This document shows, piece after piece, positions 28,097-36,405 of a stretch of 64,000 bases of DNA. A model generated the notes under the pieces. That model had not been told where the DNA came from. It saw nothing but the letters and a program-made list of their open reading frames with translations, and made no database searches. The stretch spans positions 1 to 64,000 of the forward strand of contig CAWFZK010000021.1 of assembly GCA_963820315.1 (NCBI GenBank), given 5' to 3'. The position numbers and the translations under genes are program-made. This stretch comes from JACVRW01 sp963820315 (GTDB lineage Bacteria; Actinomycetota; Thermoleophilia; Solirubrobacterales; Thermoleophilaceae). How positions within the stretch are numbered: position 1 is the first letter of the stretch; every line of letters starts with the position of its first letter.

Positions 28097-28987
28097 ATGC
28101 GCCCGGGGTTCTTCATAAGGGAGGCGCTGCGCGGTCTGAGGCGCAGCTCGGCGCCGGCGCTGGCCGCGCTGCTGACGGTGCTGCTCACCGCGCTCGTCCT
28201 GGGCGTCTTCATCCCGATCGTGCAGGCCACGACGGGCACGGCCAACGAGGTGCGCGACCGCGTCGCCGTGGACGTCTACGTCAAGGAGTCCGCCACGCAG
28301 GTCGACCAGGCCGAGTTGAAGGAGGCGCTCGAGGCGACGACCAACGTCAGGTCGGTCGAGTTCATCTCCAAGGGTGAGGCGCTCGCGCGCGCCCAGGAGA
28401 AGAACCCGCGGGCCTTCAAGGAGGGCGCCGAGCTGCTCGGCACGAACCCGCTGCCGGCGTCGTTCCGCGTGCGGCCCGAGGATCCCGATCGGCTCGACGA
28501 GATCGTCCAGCGGCTGGCGCCGGGCGGCGAGCCCCAGCTCGCCGCCATCGACGAGGTGCGCGACCGCGAGGAGGACACCGACAAGATCCTGTCCGCCACG
28601 GGGCTCGTGAAGGCGCTGACGGCGGGGCTCGCCGTGCTGCTGGTGTTCGCGTCGATCGCGCTGATCGCCAACACGATCCGCCTGTCGGTCTTCGCTCGCC
28701 GCCGCGAGGTCGAGGTGATGAAGCTGGTCGGCGCCACCAACTGGTTCATCCGCTGGCCGTTCGTGATCGAGGGGATGATCGTCGGCTTCTTCGGCGGACT
28801 GCTCGCCGTGCTGCTCTTGACGATCGCCAAGGAGACCTTCATCGACCCGCTATCCGAGCGCTTCGAGCTGCTCGCCGCGCCGGAGACGATCGACTTCCCG
28901 CTGCTCGTGATCGTCCTGATGGTCGCCTGCATCGCGGTCTCGGCGCTCGGCAGCGGGATCACGCTGCGGCGCTTCCTGCGCGTCTAG
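28097..28987 (+). CDS. ftsX: Cell division membrane protein FtsX
   Basis: The membrane partner of FtsE. 296 residues: short cytoplasmic N-tail, first helix ALLTVLLTALVLGVFIPIV, a large extracellular domain with EALARAQEKNPR and LGTNPLPASFRVRPEDPD, then three C-terminal helices including LIANTIRLSVFARRREVEVM and LVGATNWFIRWPFVIEG, the FtsX/MacB signature. The extracellular loop would bind a peptidoglycan hydrolase activator. ATG 28097 is preferred to GTG 28091. The stop shares CTAG with the convergent MFS gene. Confidence 0.92.
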   Translation: MRPGFFIREALRGLRRSSAPALAALLTVLLTALVLGVFIPIVQATTGTANEVRDRVAVDVYVKESATQVDQAELKEALEATTNVRSVEFISKGEALARAQEKNPRAFKEGAELLGTNPLPASFRVRPEDPDRLDEIVQRLAPGGEPQLAAIDEVRDREEDTDKILSATGLVKALTAGLAVLLVFASIALIANTIRLSVFARRREVEVMKLVGATNWFIRWPFVIEGMIVGFFGGLLAVLLLTIAKETFIDPLSERFELLAAPETIDFPLLVIVLMVACIAVSALGSGITLRRFLRV

Positions 28988-30453
28988 TCGCCCGGCGCCG
29001 CGACCGCTGCTGCCGGAGCCGGCGCGGGCGCGGCCCGCTTCCCGAGCAGCAGGATCGCAACGAGCAGGCCCGAGCGCGGCGAATGCGATCGCCGTCGCAA
29101 AGGCGGCCTGGTAGCCGTTCGTCAGCGCGCCGAGCGGGTCCGCGCCCTGCGGCCTCGGAGACGGCCACGCTGGACAGGATCGCGACGCCGATCGCGCCGC
29201 CGATCTGGAAGGAGGTGTTGTTGAGTCCCGACGCCAGCCCCGCCTCTTCGTCGCGCACTCCGGCGAGTGAGCCGATTGAGGCGGCGACGTAGCCCGCGCC
29301 GAGTCCGGGGCCGAAGAGCGAGCAGGCCGAAGAAGACGTCTCCCAGGTAGCTGCCGTCGACAGACACCTGCGTCAGCAGCAGGCAGCCGAGCGCTGTCAG
29401 CGCCATGCTCACTGCGACTACAGGGCGCAAGCCTCCCCTCGTGGCGAGCGCCTGGCCCGCGAAGGATCCGATCGCCGCCGTGACGGGCATCACCACGGAG
29501 CCGACCCCGAACTCGAGCGGCGACCAGCCGAGCACCTGCTGCGCGTATTGGGTGAGGATGAACGGCATGCCGAAGGCGAGCATGCCGAGCGCGAGCAGCA
29601 CGAGGTTGCCCCCGACCAGCGCGCGGGAACGGAACATCTCGCAGCGGCGCAAGCGGGGCCGCCGAGCGCGCCTCGATCACGGCGAATACGGCGATCAAGC
29701 CGGCCGACAGCGCGAGGAGCCCAAGTGTCTGGCCGGCTCGCCCAGCCCGCCTCGGGCGCCTCGACGACCGCGTAGACGAGCGCCACCAGCGCGGCGGTGA
29801 TCGTCAGCGCCCCGGCCACGTCGAAGCGCCGCTCGCGCCCGTGCGCGCGGCTCTCACGCAGCAGCACCGGGCTGAGCGCGACAACAGCGAGCGCCACGGG
29901 CACGTTGATGAAGAAGATCCACTCCCAGCCGAGCCCGTCGGTGATCGGGCCGCCGACGAGCCAGGCCGCCGTGGCGCCGATGCCGCCGATCGCGGCCCAG
30001 ACGCCGAGCGCCTTGTTGCGCTCGGCGCCCTTCCTTGAAGGTCGTCGTCACGATCGACAGCGCGGTGGGGGTCATGATTGCCGCGGCCACGCCCTGGATC
30101 ACGCGCGCCGCGATGAGCGCTGTCTCGGAGCCCGCCAGCCCGCAGCCGAGCGACGCAAGCGCGAAGAGCACCGTCCCGGCCATGAAGAGACGCCGCCGCC
30201 CGAGCAGGTCGGCGGCGCGCCCGCCGAGCAGCAGCAGCCCGCCGAAGCTGAGCAGGTAGGCGCTGAACACCCACTGGAGGTCGCCCGTCGAGAAGCCGAG
30301 ATCCGAGTCGATCGATGGCAGCGCCACGACGACGATCGCGGAGTCGAGGATCACCATGAAGAAAGCCACGCACAGCAGCGCGAGGGCTTTCCACCGGTGC
30401 GGATCCGGCGGCGAGTCGGAGAGGTCGGCGGGGACATTGAGGGCGGTTGTCAT
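28984..30453 (-). pseudogene. MFS drug exporter (EmrB/QacA type), multiply frameshifted
   Basis: A 14-helix DHA2-type multidrug exporter by its pieces: WKALALLCVAFFMVILDSAI, VALPSIDSDLGFSTGDLQW, GGRAADLLGRRRLFMAG and VIQGVAAAIMTPTALSIVTT are in frame from ATG 30453. After about 140 residues the frame changes at least six times (near 30,027, 29,735, 29,655, 29,315, 29,150 and 29,070). The final piece ends AAVAAPGD and its TAG shares CTAG with ftsX. It may be a decayed gene or an intact gene with local sequencing errors. The divergent HxlR regulator is intact, which mildly favours errors. Confidence 0.7.
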
Positions 30454-30553
30454 GGGCACCTGGAGGGTCGGGAGTTGCACTACAGTAACATAGAGTCCTA
30501 GAAAACAAGTAAATGAAACAAAGTCAGGATCACAGTTGTCTAGACTCACCGCC
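30454..30553. promoter_or_regulatory. AT-rich divergent control region, MFS/HxlR
   Basis: Markedly richer in A and T than its surroundings. It contains an imperfect inverted repeat, GAGTCCTAGA (30493-30502) and TCTAGACTC (30539-30547), which could bind the HxlR regulator. A TTGCAC ... TAGAAA pair (18-base spacer) is a possible forward promoter. Confidence 0.4.
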
Positions 30554-31228
30554 ATGGCGTCAATGCGGACGTACGGCGACGGCTGTGGTGTCGCGCACGC
30601 GCTCGACATCGTCGGTGAGCGCTGGGCACTGCTTGTAGTGCGCGATCTGCTGCTCGGTCCGAAGCGCTTCACGGACCTGCGCACCGGCCTGCGCGGCGCG
30701 AGCCCCAACGTTCTCGCCCAGCGCCTACGCGAGCTCGAGGAGGCGGGTATCGTGCGCCGCCGCCGGCTGCCGCCGCCCGCGGGCTCAGCGGTCTACGAGC
30801 TGACCGAGTGGGGTCGCGAGCTCGAGCCGATCTTGATCGCGCTCGGGGTGTGGGGTGTCCGCTCGCCGTCCTTCGCCGGAGATGCCCCGGTCGGCATGGA
30901 CTCCGTTCTGCTTGCACTGAGGACGTTCTTCGATCCGGAAGCGGCCGAGGGCCTCGACGCGCGCTACGAGTTGGGCCTGGGCGAGAGCCGCTTCCGGATC
31001 CGGATCTCCGATGGCAGCATCGAGCTCGCCCGCGGCGAGGCGGAGGACCCGGATGCGGTCATCGACACCGAGCTCGGCACCCTGCGAGATGTGCTTTGGG
31101 GCGGCCGGACGCTGGACGACGCCCTGCGCGCCGGCGATGTCAGGATCGAGGGCGACCGGCGCGCGGTTGACCGCTTCCTTGGGCTGTTTCCCCAGCCGGA
31201 GCCCGCGGCGGCGGCCGCAGTGGCGTAG
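30554..31228 (+). CDS. HxlR-family regulator with SCP2-like C-terminal domain
   Basis: The N-terminal 100 residues are an HxlR winged helix (ALDIVGERWALLVVRDLLLG, LRGASPNVLAQRLRELEEAG, YELTEWGRELEPILIALGVW). Residues about 120-215 resemble the SCP2 sterol-carrier fold (DARYELGLGESRFRIRISDG, DTELGTLRDVLWGG, DDALRAGDVRIEGD). Such fusions are thought to bind a hydrophobic effector. ATG 30554 is used because a TTG 18 bases upstream adds nothing conserved. It is divergent from the MFS exporter, the usual arrangement of an efflux pump and its regulator. Confidence 0.85.
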   Translation: MASMRTYGDGCGVAHALDIVGERWALLVVRDLLLGPKRFTDLRTGLRGASPNVLAQRLRELEEAGIVRRRRLPPPAGSAVYELTEWGRELEPILIALGVWGVRSPSFAGDAPVGMDSVLLALRTFFDPEAAEGLDARYELGLGESRFRIRISDGSIELARGEAEDPDAVIDTELGTLRDVLWGGRTLDDALRAGDVRIEGDRRAVDRFLGLFPQPEPAAAAAVA

Positions 31229-31275
31229 CAGCCTTTAGGGCCGCTTTCGCGCCCGCGTCTAAGCTCAGCGATCGC

Positions 31276-32451
31276 ATGAACTCGGTCCGTTCAGCCATCG
31301 TCGCCTTCCTCTGCGCGGTCTTCGCGCTGTTCGTCGGCATCTGGCTCGGAGGGCACCCGGAGCACCTGCCGGGGGCGCTGCAGGACGCGTTCGTGGACGA
31401 GGATCGCGCGCTGCGCGCGGAGGTCATCGACACGATCGAGGACAACTTCTACAAGAAGGTGAGCGACGAGAGGCTCGACGACGCGTCGCTCAAGGGGATC
31501 GTCGACTCGCTGAACGATCCGTTCTCGCACTACCTCACGCCGAAGGAGGCGACGCAGTTCAACGAGTCGGTGAGCGGCGAGTTCGAGGGCGTCGGGATGA
31601 ACGTCGAGGAGGACCGGCGCGGGCTGAAGGTCCTGCGCGTCTTCGAGGACTCACCGGCCGAGAAGGCCGGCATCAAGCGCGGCGACTTCATCCTCTCGGT
31701 GAACGGGCGCTCGATTGCGGGCGTCAACAGCGCCGTGGCGACGAGCCGCATCAAGGGCGAGGCCGGGACCTCCGTCGAGCTCAGCGTGGTCACGCCGGGC
31801 GACGCGGAGCCGCGCGAGCTCAAGGTCGAGCGCGAGCGCATCGAGGTGCCGGTCGCGACCGGCAGGATCGTCGAGCGCGACGGCAAGAAGCTGGGCGTCG
31901 TCGAGCTCGCCAGCTTCAGCTCCGGCGCGCACGGGATCCTGCGCCAGGAGATCGACGAGCAACTGAAGAAGGGCGCCGACGGAATCGTGCTCGACCTGCG
32001 CGGGAACGGCGGCGGCCTGCTGACCGAGGCCCAGCTCGTGTCGAGCATCTTCATCGAGGACGGCAAGATCGTCTCGACGCGCGGCCGCTCGCGCCCCGAG
32101 CGCACGCTCGAGGCCGAGGGCGACGCCATCCCAGAGGACATCCCCGTGGTCGTGCTCGTGGACGGCGGCAGCGCCAGCGCCTCCGAGATCGTGACCGGCG
32201 CGCTGCGCGACACGGGGCGCGGAACCGTCGTCGGCACGCGCACCTTCGGCAAGGGGCTCGTGCAGGAGGTCAAGCCGCTCTCGAACGGCGGCGTGCTCGA
32301 CATCACCGTCGCCAACTACTACCTGCCCGGCGGCAAGACGATCTCGAAGGCCGGGATCAAGCCCGAGGTGCGGGCCGTGGACAACCCGGACACGGACCGC
32401 GACGAGGCGCTCCCCACGGCGCTGGACACCCTGCTCGAGCAAGCTCGATGA
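31276..32451 (+). CDS. ctpA: C-terminal processing peptidase (S41)
   Basis: A tail-specific protease, 391 residues, with an N-terminal signal anchor (IVAFLCAVFALFVGIWLGG), a PDZ domain around GVGMNVEEDRRGLKVLRVFE to RGDFILSVNGRSIAG, and the S41 catalytic domain. The nucleophile is in VDGGSASASEIVTGAL and the lysine in GTRTFGKGLVQEV. It recognises hydrophobic C-termini of extracytoplasmic proteins. ATG 31276 has a -10-like TAAGCT 10 bases upstream. Its stop overlaps the rnr start (ATGA), so the genes are coupled. Confidence 0.92.
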   Translation: MNSVRSAIVAFLCAVFALFVGIWLGGHPEHLPGALQDAFVDEDRALRAEVIDTIEDNFYKKVSDERLDDASLKGIVDSLNDPFSHYLTPKEATQFNESVSGEFEGVGMNVEEDRRGLKVLRVFEDSPAEKAGIKRGDFILSVNGRSIAGVNSAVATSRIKGEAGTSVELSVVTPGDAEPRELKVERERIEVPVATGRIVERDGKKLGVVELASFSSGAHGILRQEIDEQLKKGADGIVLDLRGNGGGLLTEAQLVSSIFIEDGKIVSTRGRSRPERTLEAEGDAIPEDIPVVVLVDGGSASASEIVTGALRDTGRGTVVGTRTFGKGLVQEVKPLSNGGVLDITVANYYLPGGKTISKAGIKPEVRAVDNPDTDRDEALPTALDTLLEQAR

Positions 32452-34160
32452 GCCCGCCGCTCAGGCGGCTCGACCAGCCGCTCGTGGCCGTGCTCGAGAA
32501 GCGCGGCCGCTTCCTCGTCGCCGAGCCCTTGTTCGGGCGCGGGCCGCGCGGAGCCGTCGACCCGCGCGGGGCGAGCGTGGGTGAGCTCGTGCTGGTCGGA
32601 TCTGGCAAGCGCGGTGCGCGCGTGATCCGCAGGCTCGGCCGGCCCGACCGGGCGCGCGACGTGCTCGAAGGGCTGATGCTCGATCGCGGCCTCCACCGCA
32701 ACTACCCGCGCTCGGCCGCCGCCGAGGCGGAGCACGCCGCCGGCGAGCCCTACGCCGCCGACGCGCGCGTCGACCTGACGGCGCTGCCGACCTTCACGGT
32801 CGACCCGGACGACGCCCGCGACTTCGACGACGCCATCTCAGCCGTGCGCGAGGACGACGGTCGCATCCGCGTCTGGGTACACATCGCCGATGTGACCGCC
32901 TACCTGCGGCCCGGCGGCCCGCTCGAGGGCGCGGCCTACCGTCGCGGAACGAGCGTCTACGTGCCGGGCGCGGTCGAGCCGATGCTCCCGGAGGTGCTCT
33001 CGAACCAGGCCTGCTCGCTGCGGCCGGGGGAGGAGCGCCTCGCGGTGAGCGTCGAGATGCAGATGGAGGGCGCCGAGGCCCTCACGGTCAGCTTCCACCG
33101 CTCGCGTGTGCGCTCCGATGCACGGCTCACCTACAGCGAGGTCGACGACATCTTCGCGGGCCGCGGCCGCGCCGAGGAGCCGTGGGCGGCGCCGCTCGCG
33201 GCGGCACGCGAGGTGGCGGCGGCGCTGCGCGCGCGCCGCGACGCGCTCGAGCTCGGCTCGCCCGAGCCCGTCTTCGACTTCGACTCCGAGGGCCACGTGA
33301 CCGGCGTGCGCTATGAGGAGCAGACCGAGTCGCACTCGCTGATCGAGCAGCTGATGATCCTCGCCAACGAGCAGGTGGCCGGCTATCTGGCCGACCGCCG
33401 GCTGCCCACGCTCTACCGCGTGCACGAGCGGCCCGAGCCCACCTCGGTCGGCTTCCTCGCCGAGCAGCTCGCGAGCCTCGACATCCCGACCCCGCCGATG
33501 CCGCGGCACATGACGCCGCAGCAGGCGGCCGACCTGGCCGCCGAGATGTCGCGGATAGTCGCGCGCGAGGCCGGGGACAGACGGGCCCTCGGGATCCTCG
33601 TGCTGCGCTCGCTCAAGCAGGCGTTCTACTCGCCGCGCAACCTGGGTCACGCCGGGCTCGCGTCGCCGCGCTACACCCACTTCACCTCGCCGATCAGGCG
33701 CTACCCCGACGTGATCGTGCACCGGGCGCTGCTGCAGGGGCTCGGGATCGACAACGCGGCGCTGCCGGCGCACGAGCTCGACGAGGCGGGCGTCGCAACC
33801 TCGGCGACAGAGCGCGCCGCCATGCAGATCGAGCGCGCAGCCGACGACGTCTGCCTCGCCTTCCTGCTCGAGCGCGTGCTGTCGGAGGCCGACCCGGTCG
33901 AGCCGCCGGCCTTCGAGGGAGAGGTGGTCGGGCTGATCGAGAAGGGCGCGTTCGTGCGCTTCGGCGAGGAGGGCTTCGAGGGCCTGCTGCCGAGCCGGCG
34001 CCTGCGCGGCTGGTGGACCCTCAACGACCTCGGCACGGCTCTCGAGGAGGAGGGCAGCGGCCGCCGCCTGCGCTTCGGCGACCCGGTGAGCGTGGTCGTC
34101 GACCGCGTGGACACGGCCCGCGGGCGCGTGGATCTCTCTCCCGCCGGTGCATACTCGTAG
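32448..34160 (+). CDS. rnr: Exoribonuclease R-type RNB protein
   Basis: A 570-residue 3'-5' exoribonuclease. The RNB catalytic core has the metal-binding aspartates in TVDPDDARDFDDAISA, then VWVHIADVTAYLRPGG, YVPGAVEPMLPEVLS, HSLIEQLMILANEQVA and YTHFTSPIRRYPDVIVHR. A C-terminal S1 domain runs through FEGEVVGLIEKGAFVRFGEE. The cold-shock N-terminal domains are short, so it is smaller than E. coli RNase R (about 800 residues). RNase R degrades structured and non-stop mRNA released by trans-translation, which fits its position before smpB. Confidence 0.92.
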   Translation: MSPPLRRLDQPLVAVLEKRGRFLVAEPLFGRGPRGAVDPRGASVGELVLVGSGKRGARVIRRLGRPDRARDVLEGLMLDRGLHRNYPRSAAAEAEHAAGEPYAADARVDLTALPTFTVDPDDARDFDDAISAVREDDGRIRVWVHIADVTAYLRPGGPLEGAAYRRGTSVYVPGAVEPMLPEVLSNQACSLRPGEERLAVSVEMQMEGAEALTVSFHRSRVRSDARLTYSEVDDIFAGRGRAEEPWAAPLAAAREVAAALRARRDALELGSPEPVFDFDSEGHVTGVRYEEQTESHSLIEQLMILANEQVAGYLADRRLPTLYRVHERPEPTSVGFLAEQLASLDIPTPPMPRHMTPQQAADLAAEMSRIVAREAGDRRALGILVLRSLKQAFYSPRNLGHAGLASPRYTHFTSPIRRYPDVIVHRALLQGLGIDNAALPAHELDEAGVATSATERAAMQIERAADDVCLAFLLERVLSEADPVEPPAFEGEVVGLIEKGAFVRFGEEGFEGLLPSRRLRGWWTLNDLGTALEEEGSGRRLRFGDPVSVVVDRVDTARGRVDLSPAGAYS

Positions 34161-34164
34161 CGCG

Positions 34165-34638
34165 ATGGCAAAGAAGGGAAAGCGAAAGGCGGCGCCCGGT
34201 GACGTCGCCACGAACCGCCAGGCGGGGTTCCGCTACAACCTGCTCGAGCGGATCGAGGCAGGCATCGTGCTGCAGGGATCCGAGGTCAAGTCGATGCGCC
34301 AGGGCGGCGTGCAGATGAAGGACGCCTACGCCGAGGTGCGCGACGGCGAGGTCTGGCTGCACAACATGCACATCGCGCCCTACGGCCCGGCGCGCGAGAA
34401 CCACGACCCCGAGCGGCCGCGCAAGCTGCTGCTCCACAAGCGCGAGATCGAGCGCCTCATCGGCCAGACCGCCGAGAAGGGCCAGACGCTCGTGCCGACG
34501 CGCGTCTACTTCAGCGGCTCGCGCGCGAAGGTCGAGCTCGCGCTCGCGAAGGGCAAGGACACCTACGACAAGCGCCGGGCGATCAAGGACCGCGACACGA
34601 AGCGCGAGATCGAGCGGGCCCTGTCCGAGCGGTATTAG
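34165..34638 (+). CDS. smpB: SsrA-binding protein SmpB
   Basis: Binds tmRNA and brings it to stalled ribosomes. 157 residues from ATG 34165: NRQAGFRYNLLERIEAGIVL, QGSEVKSMRQGGVQMKDAYA, VWLHNMHIAPYGPARENHDP, RKLLLHKREIERLIGQ and the basic C-terminal tail (GKDTYDKRRAIKDRDTKRE) that enters the empty mRNA channel. It follows rnr after 4 bases. The tmRNA gene itself lies about 4.9 kb downstream on the same strand. Confidence 0.96.
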   Translation: MAKKGKRKAAPGDVATNRQAGFRYNLLERIEAGIVLQGSEVKSMRQGGVQMKDAYAEVRDGEVWLHNMHIAPYGPARENHDPERPRKLLLHKREIERLIGQTAEKGQTLVPTRVYFSGSRAKVELALAKGKDTYDKRRAIKDRDTKREIERALSERY

Positions 34639-34645
34639 TGCGCAA

Positions 34646-34666
34646 GCAGCCGGCTCGGCCGGCTGC
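34646..34666. terminator. Bidirectional hairpin between smpB and nagA
   Basis: GCAGCCGGC (34646-34654), loop TCG, GCCGGCTGC (34658-34666): a perfect 9-bp stem in the 40-base gap of two convergent operons. There is no T-run on either side. Confidence 0.6.
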
Positions 34667-34678
34667 GCAGCGTTCGGA

Positions 34679-35767
34679 CTAGAGCTCTTCCCCGCCGATC
34701 AGCGTGCGGGTCACGCGCAGGTCGTCGTCGAGGACCACGACATCGGCGGGCGCGCCCGGCTCGAGCACCCCGAGCTCCGGGCGCCCCGCGAGCAGAGCGG
34801 GGGCGCGGCTGACCGCGTGAACGGCCTCAGCGAGCGTTGCGCCGTTCTCGATCAGCAGCCGCAGCGACCGGTCCAGCGCGCCGACGCTGCCGGCGAGCGT
34901 GCCGTCGGCGAGCGTCGAGCGCCCGTCGCGCACCTCGACCTGCTGCTCGCCGAGCCGGAAGCGGCCGTCGCCCAGGCCCGCCGCCGCGATCGCGTCGCTC
35001 ACGAGGCACAGCCGGGTTCCCGCCGCCCGGCGCACGACCGCCACGGTCTCGGGCGCGAGGTGGACGTCGTCGACGATCGCGGTGATGGCGACGTCGTCGC
35101 GCGCCAGGGCCGCCCCGGCGGGGCCGGGGTCGCGGGCCGCGAAGGGCCGGTGCGCGTTGTGGATATGGGTGATCGCACGCGCGCCGCGGTCGAACGCCGC
35201 GTGCGCCGTCGGCGCGCTCGCATCGGTGTGGCCGATCCGCACCTGCACGCCGCGGGCGGCCAGCTGCTCGACGAGCTCGAGGCCGCCCGGCAGCTCCGGC
35301 GCCAGCGTCATCGCGGTCACCGGGCCGGCGGCGAGCAGGTCCTCCGCCAGCGCGGAATCCGGGTCGCGCAGGTGCTCCAGCGGATGGGCGCCGCGCCGCT
35401 GCACGGACAGGAACGGCCCCTCGAGGTGGAAGCCGAGCAGCCTGATGGGCGAGCGCTCGGCTGCCTCCGGGCCGTGCTCGAGCGCGGCGCGCAGCAACTC
35501 CGGCGGCGCGCTGATCAGGGTGGGCTGGTAGGCGGTGACCCCGGCGGCGGCGAGCGCGGCCCCTGCGCCGGCGTAGTCGTCCGGCCCGGCCGTGAGGAAG
35601 TCGACGCCGGCGAAGCCGTTGACCTGGAGGTCGACGAAGCCGGGCACCGCAAGCCCGCCGGGGCCGGCCGGCGACACCCCGAGCCGCGCGATCCGCCCGT
35701 CGTGGACCTCGACGTCGCCCGGGACCTCGACGCCGTCCGCGAGCGCCGCCCGGACGCCGAGCTTCAC
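34679..35767 (-). CDS. nagA: N-acetylglucosamine-6-phosphate deacetylase
   Basis: Removes acetate from GlcNAc-6-phosphate in amino-sugar and peptidoglycan recycling. 362 residues with GFVDLQVNGFAGVDF (the usual first histidine of the HxN motif is replaced by glutamine, as in some NagA), LGFHLEGPFLS (metal glutamate), RIGHTDASAPT, ITHIHNAHRPF and the catalytic aspartate in LCLVSDAIAAAG. GTG 35767 overlaps the response-regulator stop by 4 bases, so it is the last gene of the envelope-stress operon. No nagB or sugar transporter is adjacent. Confidence 0.88.
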   Translation of the reverse strand: MKLGVRAALADGVEVPGDVEVHDGRIARLGVSPAGPGGLAVPGFVDLQVNGFAGVDFLTAGPDDYAGAGAALAAAGVTAYQPTLISAPPELLRAALEHGPEAAERSPIRLLGFHLEGPFLSVQRRGAHPLEHLRDPDSALAEDLLAAGPVTAMTLAPELPGGLELVEQLAARGVQVRIGHTDASAPTAHAAFDRGARAITHIHNAHRPFAARDPGPAGAALARDDVAITAIVDDVHLAPETVAVVRRAAGTRLCLVSDAIAAAGLGDGRFRLGEQQVEVRDGRSTLADGTLAGSVGALDRSLRLLIENGATLAEAVHAVSRAPALLAGRPELGVLEPGAPADVVVLDDDLRVTRTLIGGEEL

Positions 35768-36405
35768 AGGCCGAGCCCGCGCTCCGCGGCCCAGCGCGAC
35801 AGCTCGTGCCGGCTCGAGAGCTGCAGCTTGCGGAGCACCGACGACACGTGCGCCTCGACCGTCTTCGGCGAGATGTCGAGTCGGAGAGCGATCTCCTTGT
35901 ACATGTAGCCGCGCGCGATGTGCTGGAGCACCTCGCGCTCGCGCGGCGTGAGCGCGTCGAGCTCGGACTCGGGCTGCGGGCCGGGGCCGGCGAACGCGTC
36001 GAGCACGAAGCCGGCGAGCCGCGGCGAGAAGACGGCGTCTCCTCCCTGCACGCGCCGAACCGCATCGGCCAGCTCGTCGCCCGAGATGTTCTTCGTCACG
36101 TAGCCGCGCGCTCCGGCGCGGATCACGGCGATCACGTCCTCCGCCGCGTCAGAAACGGACAGCGCGAGGAAGCGCGGCGGCCGCTCGAGCTCGGCCGCGG
36201 TGCGGCGGATCACCTCGACGCCGCCCCCGTCCGGCATGTGCACGTCGAGCAGGACGACCTCGGGCGCGAGCTCGCGGATCGCGTCGACCGCCTCCGCGAC
36301 ACCGCCGGCCTCGCCGACGACGTCGAGCAGCGGGTCGAGCTCCGAGCGCACGCCGGCCCGGAAGAGCTGGTGGTCGTCGACGATCAGGACGCGCGGCTCG
36401 CTCAT
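35764..36405 (-). CDS. NarL/LuxR-family response regulator
   Basis: 213 residues. Receiver domain: LIVDDHQLFRAGV, phospho-acceptor aspartate in VVLLDVHMPDGGG, and switch lysine in GYVTKNISGDEL. The C-terminal LuxR helix-turn-helix reads LTPREREVLQHIARGYMYKE then SPKTVEAHVSSVLRKLQL. Start and stop overlap the kinase and nagA by 4 bases each. It is the partner of the adjacent PspC-type kinase and equivalent to LiaR-like regulators. Confidence 0.92.
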   Translation of the reverse strand: MSEPRVLIVDDHQLFRAGVRSELDPLLDVVGEAGGVAEAVDAIRELAPEVVLLDVHMPDGGGVEVIRRTAAELERPPRFLALSVSDAAEDVIAVIRAGARGYVTKNISGDELADAVRRVQGGDAVFSPRLAGFVLDAFAGPGPQPESELDALTPREREVLQHIARGYMYKEIALRLDISPKTVEAHVSSVLRKLQLSSRHELSRWAAERGLGL

